A stretch of 64,000 nucleotides of DNA from Hydrangea macrophylla (taxonomy: Eukaryota; Streptophyta; Magnoliopsida; Cornales; Hydrangeaceae): contig CM066991.1 of NCBI GenBank assembly GCA_033977485.1, forward strand, positions 28,703,850-28,767,849, given 5' to 3'. This document shows, piece after piece, positions 52,636-63,608 of this stretch (its first letter is position 1; the number at the start of each line of letters is the position of its first letter). Position numbers and translations under genes: made by a program. The notes beneath the pieces were generated by a model. The model did no database searches, was not told the origin of the DNA, and was given only the letters and a program-made list of their open reading frames with translations.

Positions 52636-52995
52636 CTAGAACTCAAAAGGTTGACCTCCAGGTACCAAAAAAGTAATATTTTTTTTAACACAGTCCAACT
52701 TAGCTTGATACATAGTAAGCCAGTCGATTCCTAATATCACATCAAATTCCTTCATTGCTAGGACAACCAAATTAGCTGAAAGATTCCGATTCTCTAGGTG
52801 TACAGGGCAATTCTTGCATACATGCTTCAGTGCGACAGTAGCTCCTAGCGGTGAGACAGCATTCAATGCTACTTCTAACCTCTGAGGTAATATACGTACA
52901 TATGGAAGAATTTTGGCAGCAATAAAAGAGTGTGTGGCCCCCGTGTCAAATAAGACTTTCACACGATGATTATAAAGTGTTAAAGTACCTTCCAT
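52636..52995 (-). pseudogene. Gypsy aspartic protease, open frame
   Basis: 119 codons on the minus strand contain VKVLFDTGATHSFI, with the catalytic Asp-Thr-Gly intact, and EFDVILGIDWL, the second conserved protease motif. The frame is open, but it is separated from gag and RT by stops, so it is a surviving domain of a dead polyprotein. Confidence 0.9.
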
Positions 52996-53021
52996 GACTT
53001 GCTGCTCTGGCTGTCTTCATA

Positions 53022-54124
53022 TTAGGTTACTTCGTACCATGCTTCATCATAGCCACCTTCTTTATATCCTGCGGCATTGGGAATGATCGCATTCAGTTGG
53101 GCCTGTCCTTGTTGACCATAGCTTCCTCCTTTGGGGGCACGACAACATTGGCTAATGTGACTAGTCTTGCCATAATTATAGCACACCACCTCTTGACGAA
53201 AATTCTGCCTTGGTGCCTTATAATCTTGAGATATGTGACCAGGTATACCACAATTAAAACAATTATTAGTACTCCCTCCTGCACCCAATTGTGGCTGATT
53301 TTGATATGGAGCTGTTTCCGGTTTCCATCAAAAGTCCTCTTCTGTCATTGATTCTGATATGGCTGTCTGGTCTCAAAATTACTTTTCTGCAGTGGGCGAA
53401 AGTTAAATTGCTTGCGGTTTGATCGCATGTCTTGTTCCAGTTCGGTGGCCAGTCCCATAAGAGATTCGAATGTCTTGTCTAAATGCCCAATAGTCATATG
53501 ACGAATAGGCGGTGCCAACCCTTGATTATATTTCTAGATTCTCTTTTCCTCCGTATCCACCATGTATGGAGCAAATCTAGATAGTCTCTCAAACTGAGTC
53601 GTGTACTCTTGCACAGACTTGTTCCCTTGGACTAGGTCCATGAATTCTCTTTCGCGCTTGTGCCTCTTGACTGGTAGGAAATACTTCTCCAAGAATTTCT
53701 TCTTAATAGTAACCCATGTCATAGTTTTGACAGCATCTTCTCCCATGGTGGCTTTAACAGCTTCCCACTAATCTACAGTAGCATATGTCAACTGAAATGT
53801 TGCCAGTCTCTTCTTCTCCTGATCAGTACAATCCATTGTTTCAAAGATATCATCCATCTGCCTCAGCCATTGTTCAGCTTTCCATGGTTCAGCAGTGCCA
53901 GCAAATTGCTCTGGTCGTAAGGCACAGAACCTCTCCAATCGTTTATCCCCCATTTGACGGACTGGGACTTCACTCCTCTGATTGTTGCCATCCTTACTAT
54001 TGGTGGCATTTAGGTCTCCAATTCGTTCGATCCACCAAACAAATGCCTCAAACATGCCAGTTGGATCAACCATTGGTGGTACTCCTTTAATCGCATTGCG
54101 GTTTCTAGGACTCCTTCTTGCCAT
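53022..54124 (-). pseudogene. Gypsy gag with two zinc knuckles, disrupted
   Basis: It begins MARRSPRNRN at 54124 and reads LRPEQFAGTAEPWKAEQWLR, then a TAG at 53768-53770 where Trp is expected. It continues with WVTIKKKFLEKYFLPVKRHK and VQEYTTQFERLSRFAPYMVD. The 53288-53022 frame holds knuckles CFNCGIPGHISQDY (last Cys changed to Tyr) and CYNYGKTSHISQCC. It is homologous to the plus-strand gag at 60771-61800. Confidence 0.9.
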
Positions 54125-54399
54125 AGTTACAACTAAAATCCTGATAGTACAATAAGATTAGCAATTAAGCAATTATAAGAAGGTATACAAGTATCAATAC
54201 GAGGTTTCAAAAATATTCTATATATATATCTTTTGTAAGTAGTTACATATATCATGTCAAGTTAATGCTTCTATCTAGCCAAAAGATGAGATTTTTGGGA
54301 CTAACAGTCCGATGTACAAAATGTGGGAGTCATTGTCCCGTATGAATTCTAATGCTAACTTATAATATCTGATAAGGCAAAATGTGGGACTACTTAGTC

Positions 54400-55037
54400 C
54401 AATATTTACAACATGCTTGCAAACATAAAGCTAAACACGCCTACTGGGGGCCACGGGGCCTACGGTGCCAAACTCCAAAATGGTATATCGGGTGGTCAGT
54501 ACTACTCTCAGCATCAGACACTGGAGGTGGAGCACCATCCATGTCCATGAGGTCTACGGGTAGCGCTGGGGGAAGCTCAGGTGCCTCAACATCATGAAGC
54601 TCGAGCTCAAATCCGTCTAAGATTACATTGACTCCTCATAGCTCCATAGGGGCAGCCATAGCAACCTCGGGTATAGCTGCCACTGGAGCTACATCTGGTA
54701 GTGGAGCAGCCTGAAGTGCTAGGTGCAACTATACCATCTCTATCTCTACAGGAAGATAGAGGTCAGGGGTAAGAATCCTTCTAATCCTCTCCTCTGCTAT
54801 TAGCCTATCGGTCTGGGCCTGATAGAAGGCCTCTAACTGAACTCGGTGGAGGTCCACCATCCCCTTGGTGTGAATGGCTCTCCAGATACTATTTTCCATG
54901 TTGACATTAGCCTGGAACTGAATCATGGTAAGATAGATCTCTAAGTCATGTGGCGCTATCCCGTCTGGGCCAATCACATGTCCGCCAAAATCATCGGTAC
55001 GAGATATGGGTCTATACTGATAACCTGACAAAAGCAA
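54400..55037 (-). pseudogene. Extra ORF upstream of gypsy gag
   Basis: On the minus strand from 55037 there are 102 open codons (SGYQYRPISRTDDFGGHVIG, DLEIYLTMIQFQANVNMENS, VQLEAFYQAQTDRLIAEERI). The same frame continues past two stops to about 54400, ending in a proline/acidic region (ELPPALPVDLMDMDGAPPPV). It lies between the primer site and gag. A related sequence precedes gag in the plus-strand copy at 60119-60499, so it belongs to the family. No known domain is recognised. Confidence 0.6.
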
Positions 55038-55165
55038 ACTATCTTATATCAGGGCTAATCTTAATACATCTAGATGTCGGATCCTAAGTACGGAGGATAC
55101 TCGACTATTCCTATCCTTTTGCTATCACAACCTGTGTCTAGGCTTAAGCCTAATTATACAACCAA

Positions 55166-55178
55166 GGCTCTGATACCA
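55166..55178 (-). promoter_or_regulatory. Primer-binding site of the large gypsy element
   Basis: The minus strand reads TGGTATCAGAGCC, complementary to the 3' end of initiator tRNA-Met, seven bases inside the LTR end at 55186. Confidence 0.9.
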
Positions 55179-55185
55179 AAAATCC

Positions 55186-58134
55186 TGTCACACCCCAGCG
55201 TAGCATAATAAGGAAAATTTTTCATTTTCATTTTGGACCCGTAGGTCATGACAGGGGATGGATTGCTTGTCCTGTACTTAGCTTAACATGTACCAAAAAA
55301 TAGAGTAATATAAAGCAGCAAGGAAGATAATATTAAGCATATTACAACTTTAAATATTATATAGGCTTAAGTTCAAATATCCTTAAGGCACAGACCGCCT
55401 TTAATCAAATTAAAACATTATCCATATCCTTATTACAACTTTATTAAATTATAAAAGTAACACTGCAGGCTCCTCTAGCTAGCATAATCATGTTGTCCTG
55501 CATAACCATTTCCTGAACATTTTGGATGTCCAGGACAAAATAAAGTCATCAGCTAATGAAAGCTGAGTGAGTATAATGAACACACAAGCAATGTATACAA
55601 AAGTACATTAACAGTTATTATAAATGTTCGGTACCTTAGAGTATGATTAATCCATTAGTCCAATCATCGCATGATAATTAATAACAGTTTGAGTAATGAA
55701 TAATTAAGACCGTGCATGAACAATGAAATCATCTCACCTTACTGACTCTTTTATCTCGATCAAAATCTCTTGACTCATTCGGTCCACCTAGAACCATCCG
55801 GCGCAATGCCGTTAGTTTAGAAGGTCTGTCAATATGTTTGCTGTATTTAAGTTGGCTTGGACATACCTAGACATTCAAGGTTACAATAACCTATGGAATA
55901 CTTTAATTAATCTACTGTATCTGAAGCGGCCTGGAATAATTTAAAGCTACCACTAGACTGACCTACCGTATCAAAAGTGGCCTGGGATTAGCCGTCTTAA
56001 TTAATCTACTGTATCTGCAGTGGCCTGGAATAATCAAGGCTATCACAAGACTCTGATTGACCTACCATATCAAAAGCGGCCTGGGCTCAATCCTTCTTAA
56101 TTAACCTACCGTATCTCAAGCGGCCTGGGATAATTAAGGTTACTCATTCTGAGACATTTCTCACAACATATATGCTGACCTACGACCCCTTTCCATACAT
56201 GCCATCTCGACTATGCAAATGAATAATTTATTCTCTTTTTTGTTTATATAGAGGTATCAGAGCAGACGTATGACTTGTTCTTTCTTTACATATTTTCTTA
56301 TAAAGGTATTAGAGTGATATAACTTAAATCTTTCCTTTCACATTTGCCTTATAGAAGGTGTCAGAGCGGTTTCTTCTTGTCATTATTTATCAATTAAATT
56401 AACTTATCTAATTTTCGCTTTCAAAATCTATTTCCTTTCCTTTATTAATAAGGTACAATGTACTTAGGATCATTGAGTTAACATCCACGATCTAAATTAT
56501 TAAGTCACATCTGAGACAACAGGAAATTTCATTAAAGGATGATTTAATATGCTTTTTCAGCTACCAATAAACAAGTGGGTCCACTTTGAAGCAATGCCCT
56601 AAAAAATAAGTTATAATTTTTGTAGGTGAATTACATATCAAATGAAAGGTCTCTGAGTCTAGTTTCCAACACTTCGATCGGTGCGCGTTTTTGAGTTTTT
56701 TAGAGGGAGTTATGGCTATTTTACTAACGTTGTTAGTGCTGAAAAATGGAAATCGATTGGCAGAAATGGCAATCGATTGGCAAGGGTCCCAATCAATTGG
56801 GAAGAGTGGCAATCGATTGCCAAAGATGGAAATCGATTGGGGACTAATGGCAATCGATTGCCACTGTATCTTCTTCATCCAGACGTTGAAAAATCAAAAT
56901 TTTCTTCCATTTTTCAACCTGAAACCAACCAGGTTGTGTAATATACCGTTCTCTTCCTTTTTTCCTGTAGATTATGAATATGTAAGTTTTAGATCTGAAT
57001 TATTACCATATCTCTACTTACAGATGAAAATTCGAGAGTCTTCCAAATTTCGTTTTGACCGTACGTCGCAACCGTTACAAATTAAGGCCTAAGATTTGAA
57101 ACTGAACCTATGGGGACTGTAATCTATCATTTCCAATTTATAGAATTGCTTTTCGTTGAGTTTTAGGGAACCACTAATTTCGGGTCTCCATGGCTATATA
57201 TTCATATATAGGCGAATATACTAACTTCCGATACCCCCGGCTTGTGCGTAATGACAAATACTACCATACGAGTGGGTTCGAGAGACTCACTGAGCGTTAG
57301 TTTGGGCTATGCAACTTGCCGAAAAAAGACAGAAATTCTGAAATAACTCCGAACTTAGTTTCAATGGCTATGGAACTCCTAACACTTACTGTGATGTTAT
57401 ATTCTGCTGTGATATACTTAGATTCCCAGAATATGTGCTTGAGTTAAGAGATGATCAAATGAAGGAGGAAGAGCTTGAGAGGAATGAGAGCTTGAAAACT
57501 TACTGCAAGTGAAAATATGTTTTGCAAAATGTGTGTGTATTGCTTGTGTATTAGTGAGAAATGTTAAAGCCTGTGTGTCGATATATACAGCTTCAATCAA
57601 TGAGTTTGAATCATTGAGTTGCAAGTTGCAACATAATGATCATCAAGATAGAATTACAGCCGTTGTGACTGATTGCGTCTAATCAGTCTGCAAAAATAAG
57701 ACATTCAGTTTGGTTAGTTAGTTTAGTTAGGTTGGTCCGGGTAGTCTAGGAAAATACCCAACATAAATATTAGGGACTAAAAATGAAGTCAACGTGATTA
57801 ATATTTTTATTAGTTTTAATACCAAATTATGGGGTAACTTAGGGGCGCAGTCTTAAGAAAAATTAATTCAAATAAAATTTACTAACCAGTCACAAAATTA
57901 ATGTCATATAATTATAATAAATTAACATATGAAATATTTTTTTTTATGGAAATAGAATCACTATAAAAATAATACATCGTAGTATATAAAATGGAATTAT
58001 ATTAACAACTAATAAAGCGAGTAATAATATATATTTATTTATATAATACCACAACTAAAATTAACATATAGTAAATAAATAAAAACTGATATTTCTTATT
58101 TATTATTAGGGGCGCGAAAATACAGGTTGCTACA
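55186..58134 (-). repeat. 5' LTR of the large gypsy element
   Basis: 2949 bp. Read on the minus strand it starts TGTAGCAACCTG and ends TGTGACA. It is the partner of 46599-49630 and carries the second AATCGATT array at 56751-56860. Confidence 0.93.
56740..56868. promoter_or_regulatory. 20-bp-periodic ATCGAT palindrome array, LTR copy B
   Basis: AATCGATT or AATCAATT begins at 56751, 56771, 56791, 56811, 56831 and 56852. The spacing and flanking words (GGCAAGGGTCCC, GGAAGAGTGGC) match copy A. The array therefore belongs to the family LTR and is not a local duplication. Confidence 0.6.
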
Positions 58135-59370
58135 GTGTTGCACTATGAGCTTGACTAGCTGAACCTGAAAGTTGAATATGAACATGCTTGTTAGTTCTAT
58201 AAATCCTGGAGTTGTACTATACACTTTCTTAGTGATACCATGCTTAAGGGATTGATGGATTCCTTTTTTTATATGTCAGTTTATTCAACGTGATGATCCT
58301 ATATTGCTACTATCCTTTTATTATAAACACTTGGTGATGATTAATGGAAACATGTTAGGATGAATCACTAATGGTGTAATGGTTTTAAAGATGCGAATAA
58401 TGTACCTAAATGATTAATTGTGGTGACGGACGTGAGAGGCATGTGTTTGTGTTGGATAACCTTGTCAGTTGATCCGTATATTGTTGCATTTGTCAAGTGA
58501 CCTTAATGGTCGTGTTGTCAATTGTGTTATGGTTGTGTCATGTCCGTGTGTCATTGAGTTTATGGGCTAGGACGATTGAGTTAGGGCCAATTATGGGCTA
58601 AGCGAGTGATTAGAGGGCCATGTGTTGTCGTATGACATATTAGAGGGCCATGTATGGCTGTAAGACATATTAGAGGGCCATGTGTGGCCAAAAGTAGCGT
58701 GAGTATGATGTGTGGTGTGTCGTATATGACAGAAGCTAGTACCGTCGGTTCAGTGTTGTTGTGGTTGTGGGTTGAAGATACCACTGCCTGTGTTATGTCT
58801 AAGACGGAAGCTAGTACCATCGGTTTAATGCTCATGTGGTCGTGTGTTGACAGGAGCTAGTATTGTCAAGTTATGAGTTGTTGGCAAGGTGGATTTGTGT
58901 GTGTTGTGTTGCATTGATGTGGTTGTATGGTTGGGAAGAATGTTGGGGTTTGGGTGAGAACTTGCTTAATGTCACGATAACTTCTAAGTGATAAAGTAAA
59001 TGGTGTATATGTTCATTTTGTGTTTGGTTTGTAGTATTTCACTCAGCTTTCAACTGATGGCGTATGGCCCTAGACTTCTGTGTCCAGCTGCTGTAGTTCC
59101 AGGTATTGGTGATACTGTTCTGTAGGGAGAATACTATAAAGATGTGATCATCGATGAAGAAGGTTGGGGCTTTGCTAGTTGAAGAAGAAATCGTGTTGGA
59201 ACCGTCCTATTTCACCAGGAACTTTATTATCTATCTTTTTGATGTTGTTATCATCGGCCGCTTGGCCTCTAGAATTCTATTTCTTTTAGATTTTGATGAT
59301 TGTAATAATTAGTATGTATTATGGAGACTTGTAAGACTTTCCTTAATTATCACAATGCCTGAGCGTGATA

Positions 59371-60118
59371 GTTGTTGTCAACCTGAATGATGATTACTTC
59401 TTGTATTCTTTGAGTTACATTCATCTCTCATGATTACTCAATATGTTGATAACTACTTATCAACAAGATTGTAGTTCTCAGTAATCAACTTGGTGACATT
59501 CCCAAGGGAATGCTTACTCTTTATCAGAGGGTAGATTCTATCTTGACCATATATGTTCACAACCTTATGAATACGACATACCCAAGATACCCAGGTGTTG
59601 ATCTTAAATACCTCACTGATTGGTAAGTCAAAGCAGCCATATCCACAGTCTGTGTCCATAATCGTCTCAAGATAAAAAACACATACCTTATACAAGTTAT
59701 GAGTTCCTATCGACTGTTGATAGTCTTATATATCAATAGGAAAGCTCATGGTCTGTCAATGCACTATAAGCACTAGCATATTAACTAAGAGTCATATTCT
59801 ACTAATTGAGATTCATCACTCCATCTAAGGTAGTTAACCATGCTACAGTGTATACCTGATGAGATATCCAGTCTCATTATCCACTATGACAAGTTCTAAG
59901 TATCAAAGAATAGTAACTCTATCTCCCGCGTATGTATCTCATACATACACAAATTACTTACTATGTTACGTAAGGATGAAAACAATCATCTCATAACACA
60001 TACATAATGAAATGTAAACTGATATCCATATATATATAATGTCAATGTCTCATACATACAGAACTAGTTTGAGGGCATAATCCTAATATCTAGGAGGATC
60101 CGTAATGATGACATATAT
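59371..60118. other. Unassigned sequence between two gypsy remnants
   Basis: AT-rich sequence with many stops and no open frame of note. The words near 60070-60110 (GGGCATAATCCTAATATCTA, then GGAGGATCC) resemble retrotransposon LTR text, but no paired copy is present in the window. Confidence 0.4.
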
Positions 60119-60499
60119 ATGACTTTGGAGATGGAGATGGAGATGGAGATGGTTCAGGTATACCTTGTACATTTGATTGCTCTAGTGGCAGCTGTACTTG
60201 TTGCACCCATCAACAACCTTAATGATGATGAGGTGGAGGTTGTTGCACCTGTGATGGTTGCAGGGATAGGGATTGGTATGGCACCTGACGTCGTGGATGA
60301 CGAGACTAAGCCGGTACATGACATTCATATCGTCAAGATACCAGAGCCACCACCAGAGCTACCAATAGAGCTAGTTGTTATGGATGAAGCTCCATCCCCA
60401 ATGTTAGATGATGACAGTAGATTTTGGAACACCATTTGCCCGACCTACATGCCTAGAGTGTGGTGCTATTGGCCAATTGCCCCCACTAGATATATTTAG
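60119..60499 (+). pseudogene. Pre-gag ORF, second family copy
   Basis: 126 open codons begin with a Glu-Met repeat (EMEMEMEM, a GAGATG microsatellite). Later segments PPPELPIELVVMDEAPSPM and a C-terminal WP-x-APTRY parallel the proline/acidic end of the frame at 54400-54600 on the other strand. It ends with TAG before the gag spacer. Function unknown. Confidence 0.5.
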
Positions 60500-60770
60500 A
60501 TATATGTTTATGGACATTTTCTAAATATTGGACTAGTAGTCCCACTTTTTGGTACTAACGAATATATAGATAGCACTAGGATGCATTAGGGAAATGACTC
60601 ATACATTTTGTATATCGAACTAGTAGTCCTAAAAACCTCACATTTTGATTAGATAGAATCATCAAGTTAACATATTAAATTTAAATGCTTGCAAATATAT
60701 AAATTGTATTTCTTATTATAAATTGCTTGTTTGCTAACAATTCTACTATTAGGTCTTCTATTATAATATG

Positions 60771-61800
60771 GCAAGGAGAAGCCCTAGGAATCATGGTTTG
60801 ATCGAGAAAGCACCCTGAACTGTCGATCCAACAGGTACGTTCGAGGCTTTTGTCAGAAGAATTGAAAAGATAGGAGAGCTGAATGCCCTTAACACACAAT
60901 AATCAATGAGATGGGATCCCAGCCAGATAAATGGGAGACAAACGATTAGAGAGGCTCCGCATACTATAACTAGAGCAGTTTGCTGGCACTTCCAAATCGT
61001 GGAAGGCCGAGCAATGGCTAAGGCAGATGGATCACATCTTTGAGATGATGAAGTGTAACAACTAGGATAGGAAGAAGCTAGCGACAATCCAATTGTTGTA
61101 TTCTGCTATAGACTGGTGGGAAGCAGTCAAAGTTACTATGGATGAAGAAGCTTCCAGAGTTATGACGTGGACTACCTTCAGGTGGAAATTCCTAGAGAAA
61201 TATTTTCCAGCAACTGAGAGTCATAAAAAGAAAAGAGAGTGCATGGATCTAGTTTAAGGGAATAGGTTAGTACAAGAGTACACTACCCAATTCGAGAGGC
61301 TATCTCGATTTACTCCATATATGGTGGATACAGATGAGAAGAAAATCTAGAAATATAATCATAGATTGGCTCTGTCTATTCGTTACATGACTATTGGGCA
61401 CCTTGGCAAGACATTTGAATCCCTTGTGGATATGGCCACCCAATTGGAAGAGTATGTGCGATCAAGCTGCAAATAATTTGATTTTTAACCACGGTAGAGG
61501 GATAACACTGGGAGTAAATGACCATATTGCAAGTAGGGTTAGAAAATAACTTTTGATAGAAATTGAAAACCTTAACCCACCCCTTATAGACTCAGCCACA
61601 ACTAGGCGTAGGAGGGAGCACTAATAATTATTTTAATTGCAGTACCCCGAACCACATAGCTCGAGACTGCAATGCACCAATGTGTGATAGACATTAGGAT
61701 GTGGTGTGCTATAACTATGGCAAGATTGGTCACGTCAACAAGTATTGTTGCGCCCCCAAAGGAGAAAAATATGGTCAACAAGGACAGGCTCTGATCGGAA
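60771..61800 (+). pseudogene. Gypsy gag, decayed, with two zinc knuckles
   Basis: MARRSPRNHG starts at 60771, with frameshifts and stops throughout. Recognisable blocks are KAEQWLRQMDHIFEMMKC, WKFLEKYFPATESHKKKREC, VQEYTTQFERLSRFTPYMVD and HLGKTFESLVDMATQLEEYV. The knuckles are NCSTPNHIARDC and CYNYGKIGHVNKYCC. It is homologous to gag at 53022-54124. Confidence 0.88.
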
Positions 61801-63140
61801 GAGAACAAATCCTATTTATACGCCTTAACGAGCATTTGTTAGTACCTTTTTATCCTGTTTTTGTATATTTTTACTTCGTTTTCTATTTTTTGACAGGTTT
61901 TGGAAGAAATCACCTAAACCAGGCTAAACAGGGTGAAAAAGCATAAAGAAAGAAGCTAAAAAAGCCAAGTCGCGTGCGCAAGAGAGAAACCGAGAATCGT
62001 TCGCGCGATCCGCTCGCTCGATCCGTGCGCGCAAGGTACCAAATGTCGCGCTCGTGCGACCCACTCGCGCGATATGTGTAAAAACCAAAGTTGCGTATTT
62101 CAGTATACTGAAGACTCCTGTGCAAACGAAACTGCTGAACGACGTCTAGACTGTAAATTACATCAGTTTCAGTTCGTTTCGGGTTAGGAAGGCTTCCAAA
62201 TCTTGTTGTAAATCTATATATACCCTATTTTATTATAATTAAAGGGTTAGACATTATTTGCAACTAATATATACACATTCTACAACCACACTTCCAGCCA
62301 TTGAAGGGAGGGAAGCAAGGAGAAGAAGAAGAAGACCAAGGGTTTCCATGGCCTCCTCTATCAACTACTTGCCATCCATCACTTCCATGGACGTCTAGAT
62401 CATAGATCTAGGGTTTCAATGAAGCCCTAGACGAGTAATAGGATTTTTATTTATGTTTTTATTTTAGTTTTATTATGTATGGATGACAGTCACATGTTTA
62501 GAGGATTTTTATAAATAAATTGTACTTCTAGTGATTAAATCATTGCTTTCAGAATTTATTCTTGTCTTAGATCTATTTTGACTGTGATGTGCTCAACGAT
62601 CTATGCTTGCTGTGCTTGTTTAGATTGTTTACATGTGATGGTGCTTTATTGATTTGTGCTATCAAGTATCCGAATAGTCCATGCCTAGGTTAGACGGATT
62701 AGATTACAACCCTAGTTTAGTGTGGGATAATTCGTGCTAACCGAAGATGGATTATGTTGGTGCTTGAACCATGAATATCTTCTTGTCGGAGGAATTGGGC
62801 TTGTAGCTACAATTCCCCATTATCATCCAACTTAATAGGCTAAAGTAATTCATAAATATTCCTATTATGAAGCTAGTGGTGGATTTGCAATCCTAGGTTC
62901 CTTTAAACATATTGATAAAAACACTTTTAATTGCTTTCGTAATTTAGATTTATTTTTATTGTTATTAGTTTAATTAAAATTCAAATCCAATTCCGTTTTC
63001 TTAATTAATTAAATTTAGGTTTTAAAATTAAAGCACTGTAGTATTTCAATCTCTGTGGGTTTGACCTTTACTTCCACACTGCAAATCTTTAGAAAAGTAA
63101 AGTATACTTTTTATATCTTGATATTGACAGCATCAATTTT

Positions 63141-63158
63141 TGGCGCCGTTGCCGGGGA
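63141..63158 (+). promoter_or_regulatory. tRNA-Asp primer-binding site of the Athila-type element
   Basis: TGGCGCCGTTGCCGGGGA begins five bases after the LTR end CATCA. This sequence is diagnostic for Athila-like gypsy elements, unlike the tRNA-Met sites of all other LTR elements in the window. Confidence 0.9.
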
Positions 63159-63608
63159 TTGCATTACTACCTTTAGTTTTATAATCTTAGTTTAGTTAAT
63201 TTGTAAATATTAGGTTAGTTTTTATTATTTTTCTTATTTTCCGTTTTGTTTATTAGTTACTAACTTGTTCTTTTATTTTGTAGTCAACGTTTCCGAGTGG
63301 AGCAGCTAATTACACCAAAGGAGCTTACGTGAAAAAAATATAAATAAAATCAAATAAATTGCTTCTTGTGAAACTCGCTTTAAACCACTGTAAGTCAGGG
63401 CGCTGTGACACACTATTTGCATTAGTTTAGGGTTAATTGCACTGCATTAGCTAGGAAACCTGGGGCGCTGGGCTTGACGCGGTCATTGCATTACAGGATA
63501 ATATTCATGCATCACAGTAGTTGAGTGCTTGTTATCGTAGTTGCGTGATTGCTATTTGTTTTTTTTAGTTGAGTCAGTTTTTGTTTTTAGTTTACTTTGT
63601 TTTAGTTT

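Larger units (their letters stand above)
46594..58139 (-). mobile_element. Large gypsy element (Del/Tekay-like), two 3-kb LTRs, TSD GTGTT
   Basis: GTGTT stands at 46594-46598 and 58135-58139. The left LTR is 46599-49630 and the right LTR 55186-58134; read on the plus strand both start TGTCA(C/T)(A/G)CCCCAGCG and end AGGTTGCTACA. The coding strand is minus: primer site at 55166-55178, an extra ORF, gag, protease, RT, RNase H, integrase and a chromo-like tail in that order. The integrase-after-RNase-H order defines Ty3/gypsy. Many stops and a mutated RT catalytic box make it non-autonomous. It sits inside the 3' LTR of the older plus-strand gypsy element. Confidence 0.95.
40770..59370 (+). mobile_element. 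Old gypsy 3' end, fragmented by three later insertions
   Basis: Pieces at 40770-40865, 42381-42488 and 45269-45636 encode the end of a gypsy integrase in the order expected, and the frame continues across each gap once the inserted element and one target duplication are removed. A purine tract GGTGGAGAGG precedes a 3' LTR from about 45637 (TATAACACCTGC, probably mutated from TG). That LTR is split at 46598/58135 and appears to end near 59370 (GAGCGTGATA). Integrase core, RT, gag and the 5' LTR are absent. Stops in the coding pieces mark it as old. Confidence 0.8.
60119..61803 (+). mobile_element. Decayed plus-strand copy of the large gypsy family (pre-gag ORF and gag)
   Basis: It is collinear with the minus-strand element from 55037 to about 53100: pre-gag ORF, AT-rich spacer, gag, zinc knuckles. 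The 60600-60780 spacer also matches (ACATTTTGTATATCGAACTA). It stops at about 61803, just before an Athila-type LTR, with no protease, RT or LTR of its own in the window. Confidence 0.85.
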
